Source: an uncultured Gemmatimonadota bacterium
Lineage (GTDB): Bacteria; Gemmatimonadota; Gemmatimonadetes; Gemmatimonadales; GWC2-71-9
Direction of reading: 5' to 3'
Length of the DNA stretch: 19,546 bases
Assembly: GCA_937961295.1 (NCBI GenBank)
Contig: CALGOK010000073.1
Location: 1 to 19,546 of the forward strand
A program made the translations under genes and the position numbers. The notes beneath the pieces are model-generated. The model had not been told where the DNA came from. It worked only from the letters and a program-made list of their open reading frames with translations, and did not search any database. Positions within the stretch are counted from its first letter, which is position 1. Each line of letters starts with the position of its first letter. Positions 7,581 through 14,230 of this stretch are shown one piece after another.

Positions 7581-8081
7581 ATGGCCCTCTGGAAGGACCA
7601 AGCCACCCCACGCAAGGAGCCGTCACCGGCAGAGCCGGCCGGGCGGCCCGAGTCGGCGCCGCGCGCCGACATCGGCCCCCGCGACGAGGCGCGTCGCGGC
7701 CCCGAGCGCTCCGGTCGTGAGTCGCTGATCGCCGCCGACCTCGCCATCGAAGGCAAGATCGAGGGGTCCGGCCACGTCCGGATCGCCGGCCGCTTCAAGG
7801 GCGACGTGAACGTGCAGGGCAACCTCACCATCGAGTCGGGCGCCAAGCTCACCGGCGGCGTGCGCGCGCACGCGGTGATCATCGCGGGTGAACTCGAGGG
7901 CAACATCGAGGCGGCGTCGCGCGTCGAGCTGCTCGAGACCGGCGTGCTCACCGGCGACCTCAAGGCCGGCTCGCTCACCGTGGCCGCCGGCTCGCGGATG
8001 CGCGGCCAGGTCGAGTTCGGCTGGGACGAGAAGGGCATCAAGAAGCCGTCGATCGCCGCGGAGAGCAGCTCGGCGGCATGA
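7581..8081 (+). CDS. Bactofilin family polymer-forming protein
   Basis: Bactofilins assemble spontaneously, without nucleotide, into cytoskeletal filaments or membrane-associated sheets that localise cell-wall and polarity factors. The 166-residue protein has a disordered, charged N-terminus (about 1-48), then the right-handed beta-helix domain at about 49-148. Its repeating hydrophobic-Gly pattern is clear: VRIAGRFKGDVNVQGNLTI, GAKLTGGVRA, GELEGNIEA, GVLTGDLKAG. A short Lys/Ser-rich tail ends the protein. This is the normal size and three-part layout for the family. The start ATG 7581 has a CAGGAG Shine-Dalgarno. The stop overlaps the next start by 4 nt (ATGA), so the zinc-ribbon gene is probably co-translated. 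Confidence 0.93.
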   Translation: MALWKDQATPRKEPSPAEPAGRPESAPRADIGPRDEARRGPERSGRESLIAADLAIEGKIEGSGHVRIAGRFKGDVNVQGNLTIESGAKLTGGVRAHAVIIAGELEGNIEAASRVELLETGVLTGDLKAGSLTVAAGSRMRGQVEFGWDEKGIKKPSIAAESSSAA

Positions 8082-8428
8082 GCACGGCCCGTCCGGGCGC
8101 AGCAGGCGCCACGCGCACCTGTCCGCACTGCCGCACCACGATCCTCGAGAGTGCGGCAGTGTGCCCGGCGTGCCGGCACCACTTGCGCTTCGGTGCCGCG
8201 TCGGACAGTGACCACGCTGACGCGAGCGAGACCCCGCTCAAGGTGGAGGGCACCATCCGCCATCCGCCTTCGGGGCCGGCATGGGAATACTCGATGCTGC
8301 TCACGATCCGCAACGAGCGCGGCGAGGAAGTGGCGCGCCAGGTGGTCGGGGTCGGCGCGCTGCAGCCCGACGAGGAACGCACCTTCACCCTCGCGGTGGA
8401 AGTGTTCGGCGCCGGTCCCTCCCGCTGA
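8078..8428 (+). CDS. Small zinc-ribbon protein
   Basis: The 116-residue product begins with a basic tail and a four-cysteine zinc ribbon: CPHC (Cys15, Cys18) and CPAC (Cys29, Cys32). The C-terminal 65 residues are predicted to be beta-rich (EGTIRHPPSGPAWEYSMLLT, then VGVGALQPDEERTFTLAVEVF), resembling the extracellular or adaptor beta-sandwich domains often fused to zinc ribbons. There is no signal peptide or membrane segment, so it is probably cytoplasmic. ATG 8078 lies inside the bactofilin stop, which implies translational coupling. A partner or adaptor role for the bactofilin is a reasonable inference from this coupling; no enzymatic activity is suggested. Confidence 0.8.
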   Translation: MSTARPGAAGATRTCPHCRTTILESAAVCPACRHHLRFGAASDSDHADASETPLKVEGTIRHPPSGPAWEYSMLLTIRNERGEEVARQVVGVGALQPDEERTFTLAVEVFGAGPSR

Positions 8429-8475
8429 CGCCCCCCGCACGGTCGGCCTCCGGCGAGCGCTTCGCGCCGCGGCAC

Positions 8476-8910
8476 GTGTCGCACTGCGGCTCCCTCACCG
8501 TGATGGCGCCCGCCGAGGCCACCCTCTCGCTGTTCACCCCTGAAGGGGAGCGGCGCTGGGTGCCCGAGTGGGAGCCGGAATACCTCTTCCGCGCCGGTGG
8601 CGGCGACGAGATCGACACCGTCTTCCGCACCCACCACGACGGCGAAGAGACGCTCTGGATCGTGCTCGAGCACGACCTCGAGGAGCACGACGCCGCCTAC
8701 GCGCGCATCACCCCCGGCTCACGCCTCGGCACCGTGACGGTGGAGGTCGAGCCGATCGACGAGACGTCGTGCTGGGTGGAAGTGTGCTACGAGATGACAG
8801 CGCTCTCCCCGGAGGGCAACGCGGTGCTGCAGCGGTTCGACGCGAAGGCGTTCCGCGCGATGCTTGACGAATGGGAGCGCAGGATTGCCGGGGTGCTGGC
8901 GGCCGAGTAG
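8476..8910 (+). CDS. SRPBCC-like (START/Bet v1 fold) protein
   Basis: The product, about 144 residues, resembles small SRPBCC proteins, which bind hydrophobic ligands in a deep pocket. Visible features are LFTPEGERRWVPEWEPEYLF near the N-terminus, WIVLEHDLEEHDAAYARITPGSR in the middle, VEVEPIDETSCWVEVCYEMTAL, and a long C-terminal helix (AFRAMLDEWERRIAGVLA), as expected for the helix-grip fold. The start is uncertain. GTG 8476 was chosen because the expected first strand begins about there; ATG 8503 is an alternative, and the open frame extends to 8281 with non-natural, Arg-rich sequence that overlaps the zinc-ribbon gene. The ligand is unknown. It is the last gene of the bactofilin cluster; its TAG stop is part of the hairpin at 8908. 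Confidence 0.7.
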   Translation: MSHCGSLTVMAPAEATLSLFTPEGERRWVPEWEPEYLFRAGGGDEIDTVFRTHHDGEETLWIVLEHDLEEHDAAYARITPGSRLGTVTVEVEPIDETSCWVEVCYEMTALSPEGNAVLQRFDAKAFRAMLDEWERRIAGVLAAE

Positions 8911-9003
8911 CGACAGGCGAGGGGCGAGGGGCGAAGGGCGAAGCGCGAAGAGCCAACCACTGGGCCCGCCGTGCGACCGCCCCTCGCCCCTCGCCTGTCG
9001 CTA
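8908..9003. terminator. Large hairpin joining two convergent stop codons; probable bidirectional terminator
   Basis: A perfect 26-nt inverted repeat (8908-8933 with 8978-9003) separates the plus-strand gene ending at 8910 from the minus-strand gene ending at 9001. Each arm begins with the TAG stop codon of its gene. The left side contains five tandem heptamers (GGCGAGG x2, GGCGAAG x2, CGCGAAG; 8916-8950). There is no T-run, so termination by intrinsic means is inferred from position and stem strength. Confidence 0.8.
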
Positions 9004-9816
9004 TCTCCTCGCCACCGCCACCACGAACTCGCCCGGGATCCGGTACCCCTCGCCAACACGGTACGCCGCGATCGACGCCAGGTACTCGGCGTGTGCCTCG
9101 TCGCGGGTTGCGTCATCGAATCGCGAGTACGCGAGCGCCACCGGTCCGCCGGCGAACGCCGCGCCGATGGCGTCGCTGTCGTCGGCGTACTCCAGCGTGA
9201 TGCTGATCCGTTCCACCACCGCATCGGGCATCCCCGCCTGCTCGTAGGCGGCGCGCAGCGCGTCGCCGGTGCCGAGCGCGAAGAACATCGGACAGACGTC
9301 GGACTCCACCCGCGAGTCGACGATCGGGAAGATCTCCGCCCAGCCGCAGCGTGCGCGGGCGCCCCACACCGCCGATGCCACCCGGCCACCCGGGCGGGTC
9401 ACCTCCCGCATCCGGGCGAGGGCAGCCACCGGATCGGGGACGTACATCAATCCGAGCGCACAGAGCGCGGCGTCGAACGGTCCGCCATCGACCTCGAGCG
9501 CCTCGGCATCGGTGCGCACGAAGCGGACATGGTCGAGCCCGCGCCGCTCGGCCTCGAGCGCCGCCGCCTCGACCATGCGGGTCGAGATGTCGGTGCCCAC
9601 CACCTCGCCGGAAGGACCCACGGCAGCGGCGGCGGGGAAGGTGGCCAGGCCGGTGCCGGCGGCGACGTCGAGCACCCGCTCGCCCGGCTGCAGGTCGGCC
9701 ATGCGCAGCAGCAGCTCCTGCGCCGGCAGCAGCTGCGCCGACCAGTGCCGCTCGTACACATCGGCGGCCTTGTCCCAGCCGTAGCGCTGGACGCGCCGCA
9801 TCAGGTCGGGACGCAT
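9001..9816 (-). CDS. Class I SAM-dependent methyltransferase
   Basis: The 271-residue protein has the Rossmann-type SAM-binding motif I, RVLDVAAGTGLATF (about 47-60). It is followed by the acidic post-I strand (VVGTDISTRMVEAA), the motif II region FDAALCALGLMYVPDP and motif III in MREVTRPGGRVASAVWG. These match the UbiE/COQ5-like Methyltransf_11/25 group, which methylates small molecules; the substrate cannot be deduced. There is no signal peptide. ATG 9816 follows the OsmC stop with 1 nt between (TGAGATG), so the two are co-transcribed and probably coupled. The open frame continues upstream into OsmC, but that part is Arg/Ser-rich shadow sequence. The stop codon lies in the terminator-like hairpin at 8908-9003. 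Confidence 0.88.
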   Translation of the reverse strand: MRPDLMRRVQRYGWDKAADVYERHWSAQLLPAQELLLRMADLQPGERVLDVAAGTGLATFPAAAAVGPSGEVVGTDISTRMVEAAALEAERRGLDHVRFVRTDAEALEVDGGPFDAALCALGLMYVPDPVAALARMREVTRPGGRVASAVWGARARCGWAEIFPIVDSRVESDVCPMFFALGTGDALRAAYEQAGMPDAVVERISITLEYADDSDAIGAAFAGGPVALAYSRFDDATRDEAHAEYLASIAAYRVGEGYRIPGEFVVAVARR

Positions 9817-9817
9817 C

Positions 9818-10345
9818 TCAGGCGCTCCGCTCGACCTGCAGTTCCACGGCGGTGTCCACCGGACGGCGCAGCAGGTCGAGCCACGCGGTGTGGCGCTCGG
9901 CCATGTCGAAGAGCTCGCGGATCCGCTCCTCGGGCTCCGGCGACACCACGTGTGCGCGGAAGGTGACGCGGGTGTAGCCGGGCGGCACCGTGTCGTCGAC
10001 GCCAAGCTCGCCGCGGGCGTCGTACTCCGCGATCACGTCGACGGTGATCCGCTCGAAGGCCACCTGCATGCGCGCGGCCCACATCGCGAAGCAGGTGGCC
10101 ATGCAGGTGCCGAGGGCGGTGCGGCCGATGGTCCCCGGGTTGGGGGCGGAGGCGGCGCCCCCCATCTTCTCCGACATGTCGCTGGCAAGCTGGGTGTCGC
10201 CCTCGGTCGCGCGACAGGCGAGTCCCTCGGTCAGCTCGACCCGGGTGGTGGCGCTCCGGATGCCCATGGCGGGACGGAGCTCCAGCGCCCGGACGTTGCG
10301 CTCCAGCGCCTCGCGAATCCCGGCCTGGGTGACGGTGGCGGTCAT
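9818..10345 (-). CDS. OsmC family protein
   Basis: The 175-residue protein has the OsmC/Ohr signature region GTIGRTALGTCMATCFAMWAA, with Cys81 at the position of the first family cysteine, preceded by GGAASAPNPG. OsmC/Ohr enzymes reduce organic hydroperoxides with two cysteines. In this protein the second Cys, normally in an H-C-P-type motif late in the sequence, appears replaced (AERHTAWLDLLRRPVDT), so it may be a non-peroxidatic member; Cys85 is nearby but not the usual partner. The start ATG 10345 has a strong GAGGAGG Shine-Dalgarno 5 nt upstream. It is the first gene of a two-gene operon with the methyltransferase and divergent from the DUF819 gene. Confidence 0.87.
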   Translation of the reverse strand: MTATVTQAGIREALERNVRALELRPAMGIRSATTRVELTEGLACRATEGDTQLASDMSEKMGGAASAPNPGTIGRTALGTCMATCFAMWAARMQVAFERITVDVIAEYDARGELGVDDTVPPGYTRVTFRAHVVSPEPEERIRELFDMAERHTAWLDLLRRPVDTAVELQVERSA

Positions 10346-10421
10346 GGCGTCCTCCTCGTGACGGTTTCGGCTCCAGCATCAAGATGCGCAGCGGGACGCG
10401 GCAAGGCGACACGGTGGTGAC

Positions 10422-10449
10422 TCGACAGCCGGGCAGGAGCGGGTAACTT
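10422..10449 (+). promoter_or_regulatory. Putative sigma-70-type promoter for the DUF819 gene
   Basis: TCGACA (10422-10427, five of six matches to TTGACA) is 16 nt upstream of TAACTT (10444-10449, a TATAAT-like box). The ATG at 10507 lies 57 nt after the -10 box, a distance close to that of the other candidates here (bactofilin, gyrA). Confidence 0.5.
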
Positions 10450-10506
10450 CATCGGCTGCATCACGTTGCCACCCCCCCACCAGACCCCACCGAGGAGCCG
10501 CCCGGG

Positions 10507-11754
10507 ATGTCCGAAGCGCTGATCACCAACGATGCCGTGGTCCTCGGCCTGCTGGTCGCAGTGCTGGCCGTGATCTTCCACACCGCCTCGCTCGAGACGC
10601 CGTTCTGGCGGCGGTTCTACGCCATCGTCCCCACGGTGCTGCTGGCCTACTTCGTTCCCGGCCTCCTCAACACGCTCGGGATCATCAACGGCGCGACGTC
10701 GTCGCTCTACCCGGTGGCGCGCGACTACCTGCTGCCCACCGCGCTGGTGCTGCTGACGCTGTCGGTGGACCTCAAGGCGATCCTGCGGCTGGGACCCAAG
10801 GCGCTGGCGCTGTTCCTCGCGGGGACGCTGGGCGTGGTGATCGGCGCGCCGATCGCGCTGTTCGTGGGTGGGCTGATCGACCCGACGCTGCTGGGCGATG
10901 CCGGGCCCGAGGCGGTGTGGCGCGGGATGGCGAGCATGGCCGGCAGCTGGATCGGCGGCGGCGCCAACCAGGCGGCGATGAAGGAGGTGTTCGACGCCGG
11001 CCCCGACATCTTCGGCAAGTTCGTCGCGGTGGACATCGTGCTGGCCAACCTGTGGCTCGCCGCGCTGCTCTTCCTCGCCGGCCGCGCCGCCCGGATCGAC
11101 GCGCGGATGAAGGCCGACACCAGTGCCATCGACGACCTCAAGGCGCGGATCGAGCAGTTCCAGCTCTCGAGCGCGCGGGTGACCTCGTTCGCCGACCTGA
11201 GCGTGATCCTCGGCCTGGGGTTCGGGGCGACCGGCGTGGCGCACCTGATGGCGGGATTCATCGCCCCCACGCTGGCAACGCGGTTCCCCGCGCTGGCCGA
11301 CTACTCGCTCACCTCCAACTTCTTCTGGGTGGTGGTGGTGTCGACCACCATCGGGCTGGTGCTGTCGTTCAGCCGGGCGCGCGACTACGAGGGTGCCGGC
11401 GCGTCGAAGCTCGGCACCGCCGCGCTCTACCTGCTGGTCGCGGCGATCGGGATGCAGATGGACCTCCGCACGGTGCTCTCCGACCCGCTGCTGTTCGCGG
11501 TCGGGCTGGTCTGGATCACCATCCATGCCGGGGTGCTGATCACGGTGGCGCGGCTGGTCCGCGCCCCGGTGTTCTACCTGGCGGTGGGGTCACAGGCCAA
11601 CATCGGTGGCGCAGCCTCCGCCCCGGTCGTGGCGGCGGCGTTCCATCCAGCCCTCGCCCCGGTGGGGGTGCTGCTGGCGGTGCTGGGCTATGCCCTGGGA
11701 ACCTACGCCGGCTGGCTGGCGGGGGTGCTGCTGAGGTGGGTGGCGACGATGTAG
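10507..11754 (+). CDS. DUF819 family multi-pass membrane protein
   Basis: The 415-residue inner-membrane protein has about 10 hydrophobic segments. Motifs recalled from the DUF819 (YjcL-like, PF05684) family are visible: FYAIVPTVLLAYFVPGLLNT, YLLPTALVLLTLSVDLKAIL, the glycine-rich SWIGGGANQAAMKEVF, and GSQANIGGAASAPVVAAAFH near the C-terminus. The two Gly/Ala/Asn-rich stretches lie in hydrophobic halves related by an apparent internal repeat, as in inverted-topology transporters. This supports a transport role, but no substrate is established for the family. The central hydrophilic loop (about 190-225) separates the halves. The start ATG has a GAGGAG Shine-Dalgarno. It appears to be a single-gene unit between a promoter at 10422 and a hairpin at 11756. 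Confidence 0.88.
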   Translation: MSEALITNDAVVLGLLVAVLAVIFHTASLETPFWRRFYAIVPTVLLAYFVPGLLNTLGIINGATSSLYPVARDYLLPTALVLLTLSVDLKAILRLGPKALALFLAGTLGVVIGAPIALFVGGLIDPTLLGDAGPEAVWRGMASMAGSWIGGGANQAAMKEVFDAGPDIFGKFVAVDIVLANLWLAALLFLAGRAARIDARMKADTSAIDDLKARIEQFQLSSARVTSFADLSVILGLGFGATGVAHLMAGFIAPTLATRFPALADYSLTSNFFWVVVVSTTIGLVLSFSRARDYEGAGASKLGTAALYLLVAAIGMQMDLRTVLSDPLLFAVGLVWITIHAGVLITVARLVRAPVFYLAVGSQANIGGAASAPVVAAAFHPALAPVGVLLAVLGYALGTYAGWLAGVLLRWVATM

Positions 11755-11755
11755 C

Positions 11756-11833
11756 GCGACAACGCGAAGCGCGAAGGGCGAGGGGCGGACCCGGCGGTCC
11801 TCGCTCCTCGCCCTTCGCGCTTCGCGTTGTCGC
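11756..11833. terminator. Large hairpin between convergent genes; probable bidirectional terminator
   Basis: Arms of 32 nt (11756-11787 and 11802-11833) match at 31 of 32 positions, with a 14-nt loop. The left arm contains the heptamers CGCGAAG x2 and GGCGAGG (11763-11783). The hairpin starts 2 nt after the TAG of the DUF819 gene (11754) and ends 2 nt before the stop of the minus-strand gene (11836), so it fills the whole intergenic gap. Confidence 0.82.
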
Positions 11834-11835
11834 CG

Positions 11836-13266
11836 TCAGTCGCGATACCGATTCCGCCCCGCATGCTTGGCCCGGTAGAGGTTCTCGTCGGCGAGCTTGA
11901 GCAGGGAGTCCACGTCGGCGGCGCGGTCGTCGGGGAAGGTGGCCAGGCCGGCGCTGGCAGTGACCCGCACGTCGGGGGCGCCCTCGCCGAAGTCGTGCTG
12001 GGCCACCCGCCGCAGCACCCGGTCGACGAACAGCCGCGCCCCGGTGCCGCCCGTTTCCGGCAGCACGACCACGAATTCCTCGCCGCCGATCCGCGCCAGC
12101 GAGTCCATGGTGCGGAGCTCGCGCTTGAGCAGCGCGCCGAGCTGCTTGAGCACCGCGTCGCCGGTGCCATGACCGTGGGTGTCGTTGACCCGCTTGAAGT
12201 CGTCGATGTCCACCAGCACCACCGTCACCACCGTGCCGTAGCGCCGTGCCCGGTCGAGCTCGTCGGCGATCCGGTTCTCGAACACCCGGCGGTTGGGCAG
12301 CCCGGTGAGCGGGTCGGTGTCGGCGAGCTCGCGGAGGTTGTCGGCATCGTCGCGCTTGCGCAGGTCGTACGCCTTGGCCAGCGCAGTGGCGGCCACCTCG
12401 ATCACCTGCTCGGCGAAGCTCAGGTCGATCCGGTTGAGCGGCGGGTCATCGGTGGTGGTGCGCAGGAAGAAGACGCCGGCCGCGGCGCCGTGGAGCGCGA
12501 ACGGCAACGCGATCACCGAGCGGGTGCGCGAGGCCCCCGCCTGCTCGCTGCCCCAGGTGCTGCGGACGTCCTCGTACAACGGCGACTTGTCGACGTCGGC
12601 CACCATCACCGTCTCGCCGGTGGCGAGCGCCTGCACGATCTCGGGGTACTTCTCGAGGTCGACCCGCAGGTCGCGCAGCGTGGGATTCTCGTACGCCGCG
12701 ACCACGGTGCCCTCGCGGTCGCCGGGACGGGCCAGCACCACCGAGCAGCGCGCGATCCGCAGCCCCTGCGCCACCTTGCGCACCAGGATCCGGTAGATCT
12801 GGTCGGGGTCGAGCGCGGCGGTGACTTCCTTGAGGATCTCGACCAGCTCGCTCCGCGAGCGCGCCTCGGCGCGGGCACGGTTGAGCTCGCGACCGACGCG
12901 CAGGTGCGCGTTGATCCGGGCGAGCAACTCACGCACGCGATACGGACGCTGCACCACGTCGGCGGCGCCGAGGCCGAACTGGCCCAGCGCGCCCACATCG
13001 AGCCCCGCGTCGGCGAGGATGAGGAGCGGGGTGTCGCGATGGCCCTCCGCCTCGCGGGCGGCGACCAGGCGGGCCATCGCACTGGCCTCGCCCTTGGCGA
13101 GGTCGAGGACCAGCAGGTCGTAGACTTCCTGGTCGAGCCGCTCGTCGAGCTGACCGGTGCCGGTGCTGGTCACCACGTCGTAGCCGTTCTCCTTGAGGAC
13201 CCAGGAGAGCGTGCGCGCGAGGGCGACTTCATCGGTGGCCAGCAGCAGGCGGGGTTTCAGGCTCAT
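11836..13266 (-). CDS. Diguanylate cyclase with degenerate receiver, GAF and GGDEF domains
   Basis: The 476-residue protein makes the second messenger c-di-GMP from two GTP. The C-terminal domain (about 310-472) has GGEEF (394-398), the active-site motif, with the inhibitory RTMD (385-388) exactly five residues before it, so product feedback is expected. The middle (about 140-300) resembles a GAF domain. The N-terminal receiver-like domain keeps Asp12/Glu13 and Asp55, but the conserved Thr/Ser is Ala85 and the conserved Lys is Arg107 (QRPY), so phosphorylation switching is doubtful. There is no membrane segment. ATG 13266 begins immediately after the TGA of the upstream PLP-enzyme gene with no gap, so it is co-transcribed with it. 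The signal it senses is unknown. Confidence 0.92.
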   Translation of the reverse strand: MSLKPRLLLATDEVALARTLSWVLKENGYDVVTSTGTGQLDERLDQEVYDLLVLDLAKGEASAMARLVAAREAEGHRDTPLLILADAGLDVGALGQFGLGAADVVQRPYRVRELLARINAHLRVGRELNRARAEARSRSELVEILKEVTAALDPDQIYRILVRKVAQGLRIARCSVVLARPGDREGTVVAAYENPTLRDLRVDLEKYPEIVQALATGETVMVADVDKSPLYEDVRSTWGSEQAGASRTRSVIALPFALHGAAAGVFFLRTTTDDPPLNRIDLSFAEQVIEVAATALAKAYDLRKRDDADNLRELADTDPLTGLPNRRVFENRIADELDRARRYGTVVTVVLVDIDDFKRVNDTHGHGTGDAVLKQLGALLKRELRTMDSLARIGGEEFVVVLPETGGTGARLFVDRVLRRVAQHDFGEGAPDVRVTASAGLATFPDDRAADVDSLLKLADENLYRAKHAGRNRYRD

Positions 13267-14211
13267 TCAACTCACCAGGTGGTCGTACCTCTTCGGGTCG
13301 ACGTTGCCGCCGGTGACGACCAGCGCGGTCGGGCCGCTCACCGGGAGCTTGCCCGCCAGCAGGGCGGCGGCCGTGGCCGCCCCCGAGGGCTCGGCACGAA
13401 TCCCCCGGGCCGCGAGCCAGCGCATGCCGGCCCGCAGTTCGTCATCAGAGAGACCGAATACCCCGCCGATCCCGGAACGGATTATCGGCCAGGTCACCCG
13501 GCCAACCGACCGGGTGAGCAGTCCATCTGCCAAGCTCGTGCCACCGGTCACGTCGACCGGCTCGCCGGCGGCGATCGCGGCGGAGAGCTTCGGGATCCCT
13601 TCGGGCTCCACCGCGAACAATCGCACTGGCCGTGCGGCGGAGCGGACCGCGAGGCAGGCGCCAGCGAGGAGGCCGCCGCCACCGACCGGGAGGGCGATCG
13701 CCGCCACCTCGGGCCAGTCCTCGAGGATCTCGAGGGTGCACGTTGCCTGACCGGCGATGACGTCGGGGTGGTCGTAGGGCGGGATCATCACCAGCCCCTC
13801 GACCTCGGCGAGGCGCTCCGCCTCCGCCTGCTGCTCGGGGCCGCGGGTGGCGCCGACCAGGCGCACCTCGCCGCCCACCGAGCGGACGTTGTCCTGCTTG
13901 ATGGCGGCGGTGGACTCGGGCATCACGATCACCGCCCGGACGCCCATCCGCTGGGCGCTCCACGCGAGGGCATAGCCATGATTGCCGCTGGAGGAGGTGA
14001 CGATCCCACGCTCGCGCTCGGCGGGATCGAGTCGGCGGAGCGCGGTCCACGCGCCCCGGATCTTGAACGCGCCGATCGGCTGCTGGTGCTCGGCCTTGAG
14101 GCGGACCGGGTGCTCGAAGCCGTCGGCGCTGATCAGCGGGGTGCGGAGTGCCACGCCCTCCAGGCCGGCGGCGGCGTCAGCGAGGTCGCGTTCCTGCTCG
14201 GGGCTCAGCAC
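13267..14211 (-). CDS. Threonine/serine dehydratase-like PLP enzyme (fold type II)
   Basis: This family deaminates Thr or Ser to the 2-oxo acid and ammonia with PLP. The 314-residue product has the PLP lysine in IGAFKIRGA (Lys50), the phosphate/substrate loop SSSGNHG (73-79) and the phosphate-binding PVGGGGLLAG (175-184). It lacks the C-terminal ACT-type regulatory domain of biosynthetic IlvA. This length matches catabolic dehydratases (TdcB) and serine racemases, so the exact reaction and substrate are open. GTG 14211 was chosen: it lies 20 nt after the gyrA stop and gives the expected N-terminus (VLSPEQERDLADAAAG...ALRTPL). The frame continues into gyrA with Arg-rich shadow sequence. No clear Shine-Dalgarno is visible, suggesting translation depends on gyrA read-through. 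The DGC gene follows without a gap. Confidence 0.88.
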   Translation of the reverse strand: MLSPEQERDLADAAAGLEGVALRTPLISADGFEHPVRLKAEHQQPIGAFKIRGAWTALRRLDPAERERGIVTSSSGNHGYALAWSAQRMGVRAVIVMPESTAAIKQDNVRSVGGEVRLVGATRGPEQQAEAERLAEVEGLVMIPPYDHPDVIAGQATCTLEILEDWPEVAAIALPVGGGGLLAGACLAVRSAARPVRLFAVEPEGIPKLSAAIAAGEPVDVTGGTSLADGLLTRSVGRVTWPIIRSGIGGVFGLSDDELRAGMRWLAARGIRAEPSGAATAAALLAGKLPVSGPTALVVTGGNVDPKRYDHLVS

Positions 14212-14230
14212 GCGGCCGCCGGCCGCGCGC

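Noticed and set aside
4451..7720. A plus-strand open frame of 1089 codons over the metalloprotease
   Set aside because: It is antisense to a well-supported protease with an intact active site. Its translation is His/Arg/Val-rich without domains, as expected from high-GC complementary frames.
8281..8475. N-terminal extension of the SRPBCC gene to ATG 8281
   Set aside because: This part overlaps the zinc-ribbon gene in another frame and encodes Arg/Gly-rich sequence; homology-like sequence starts only near 8476.
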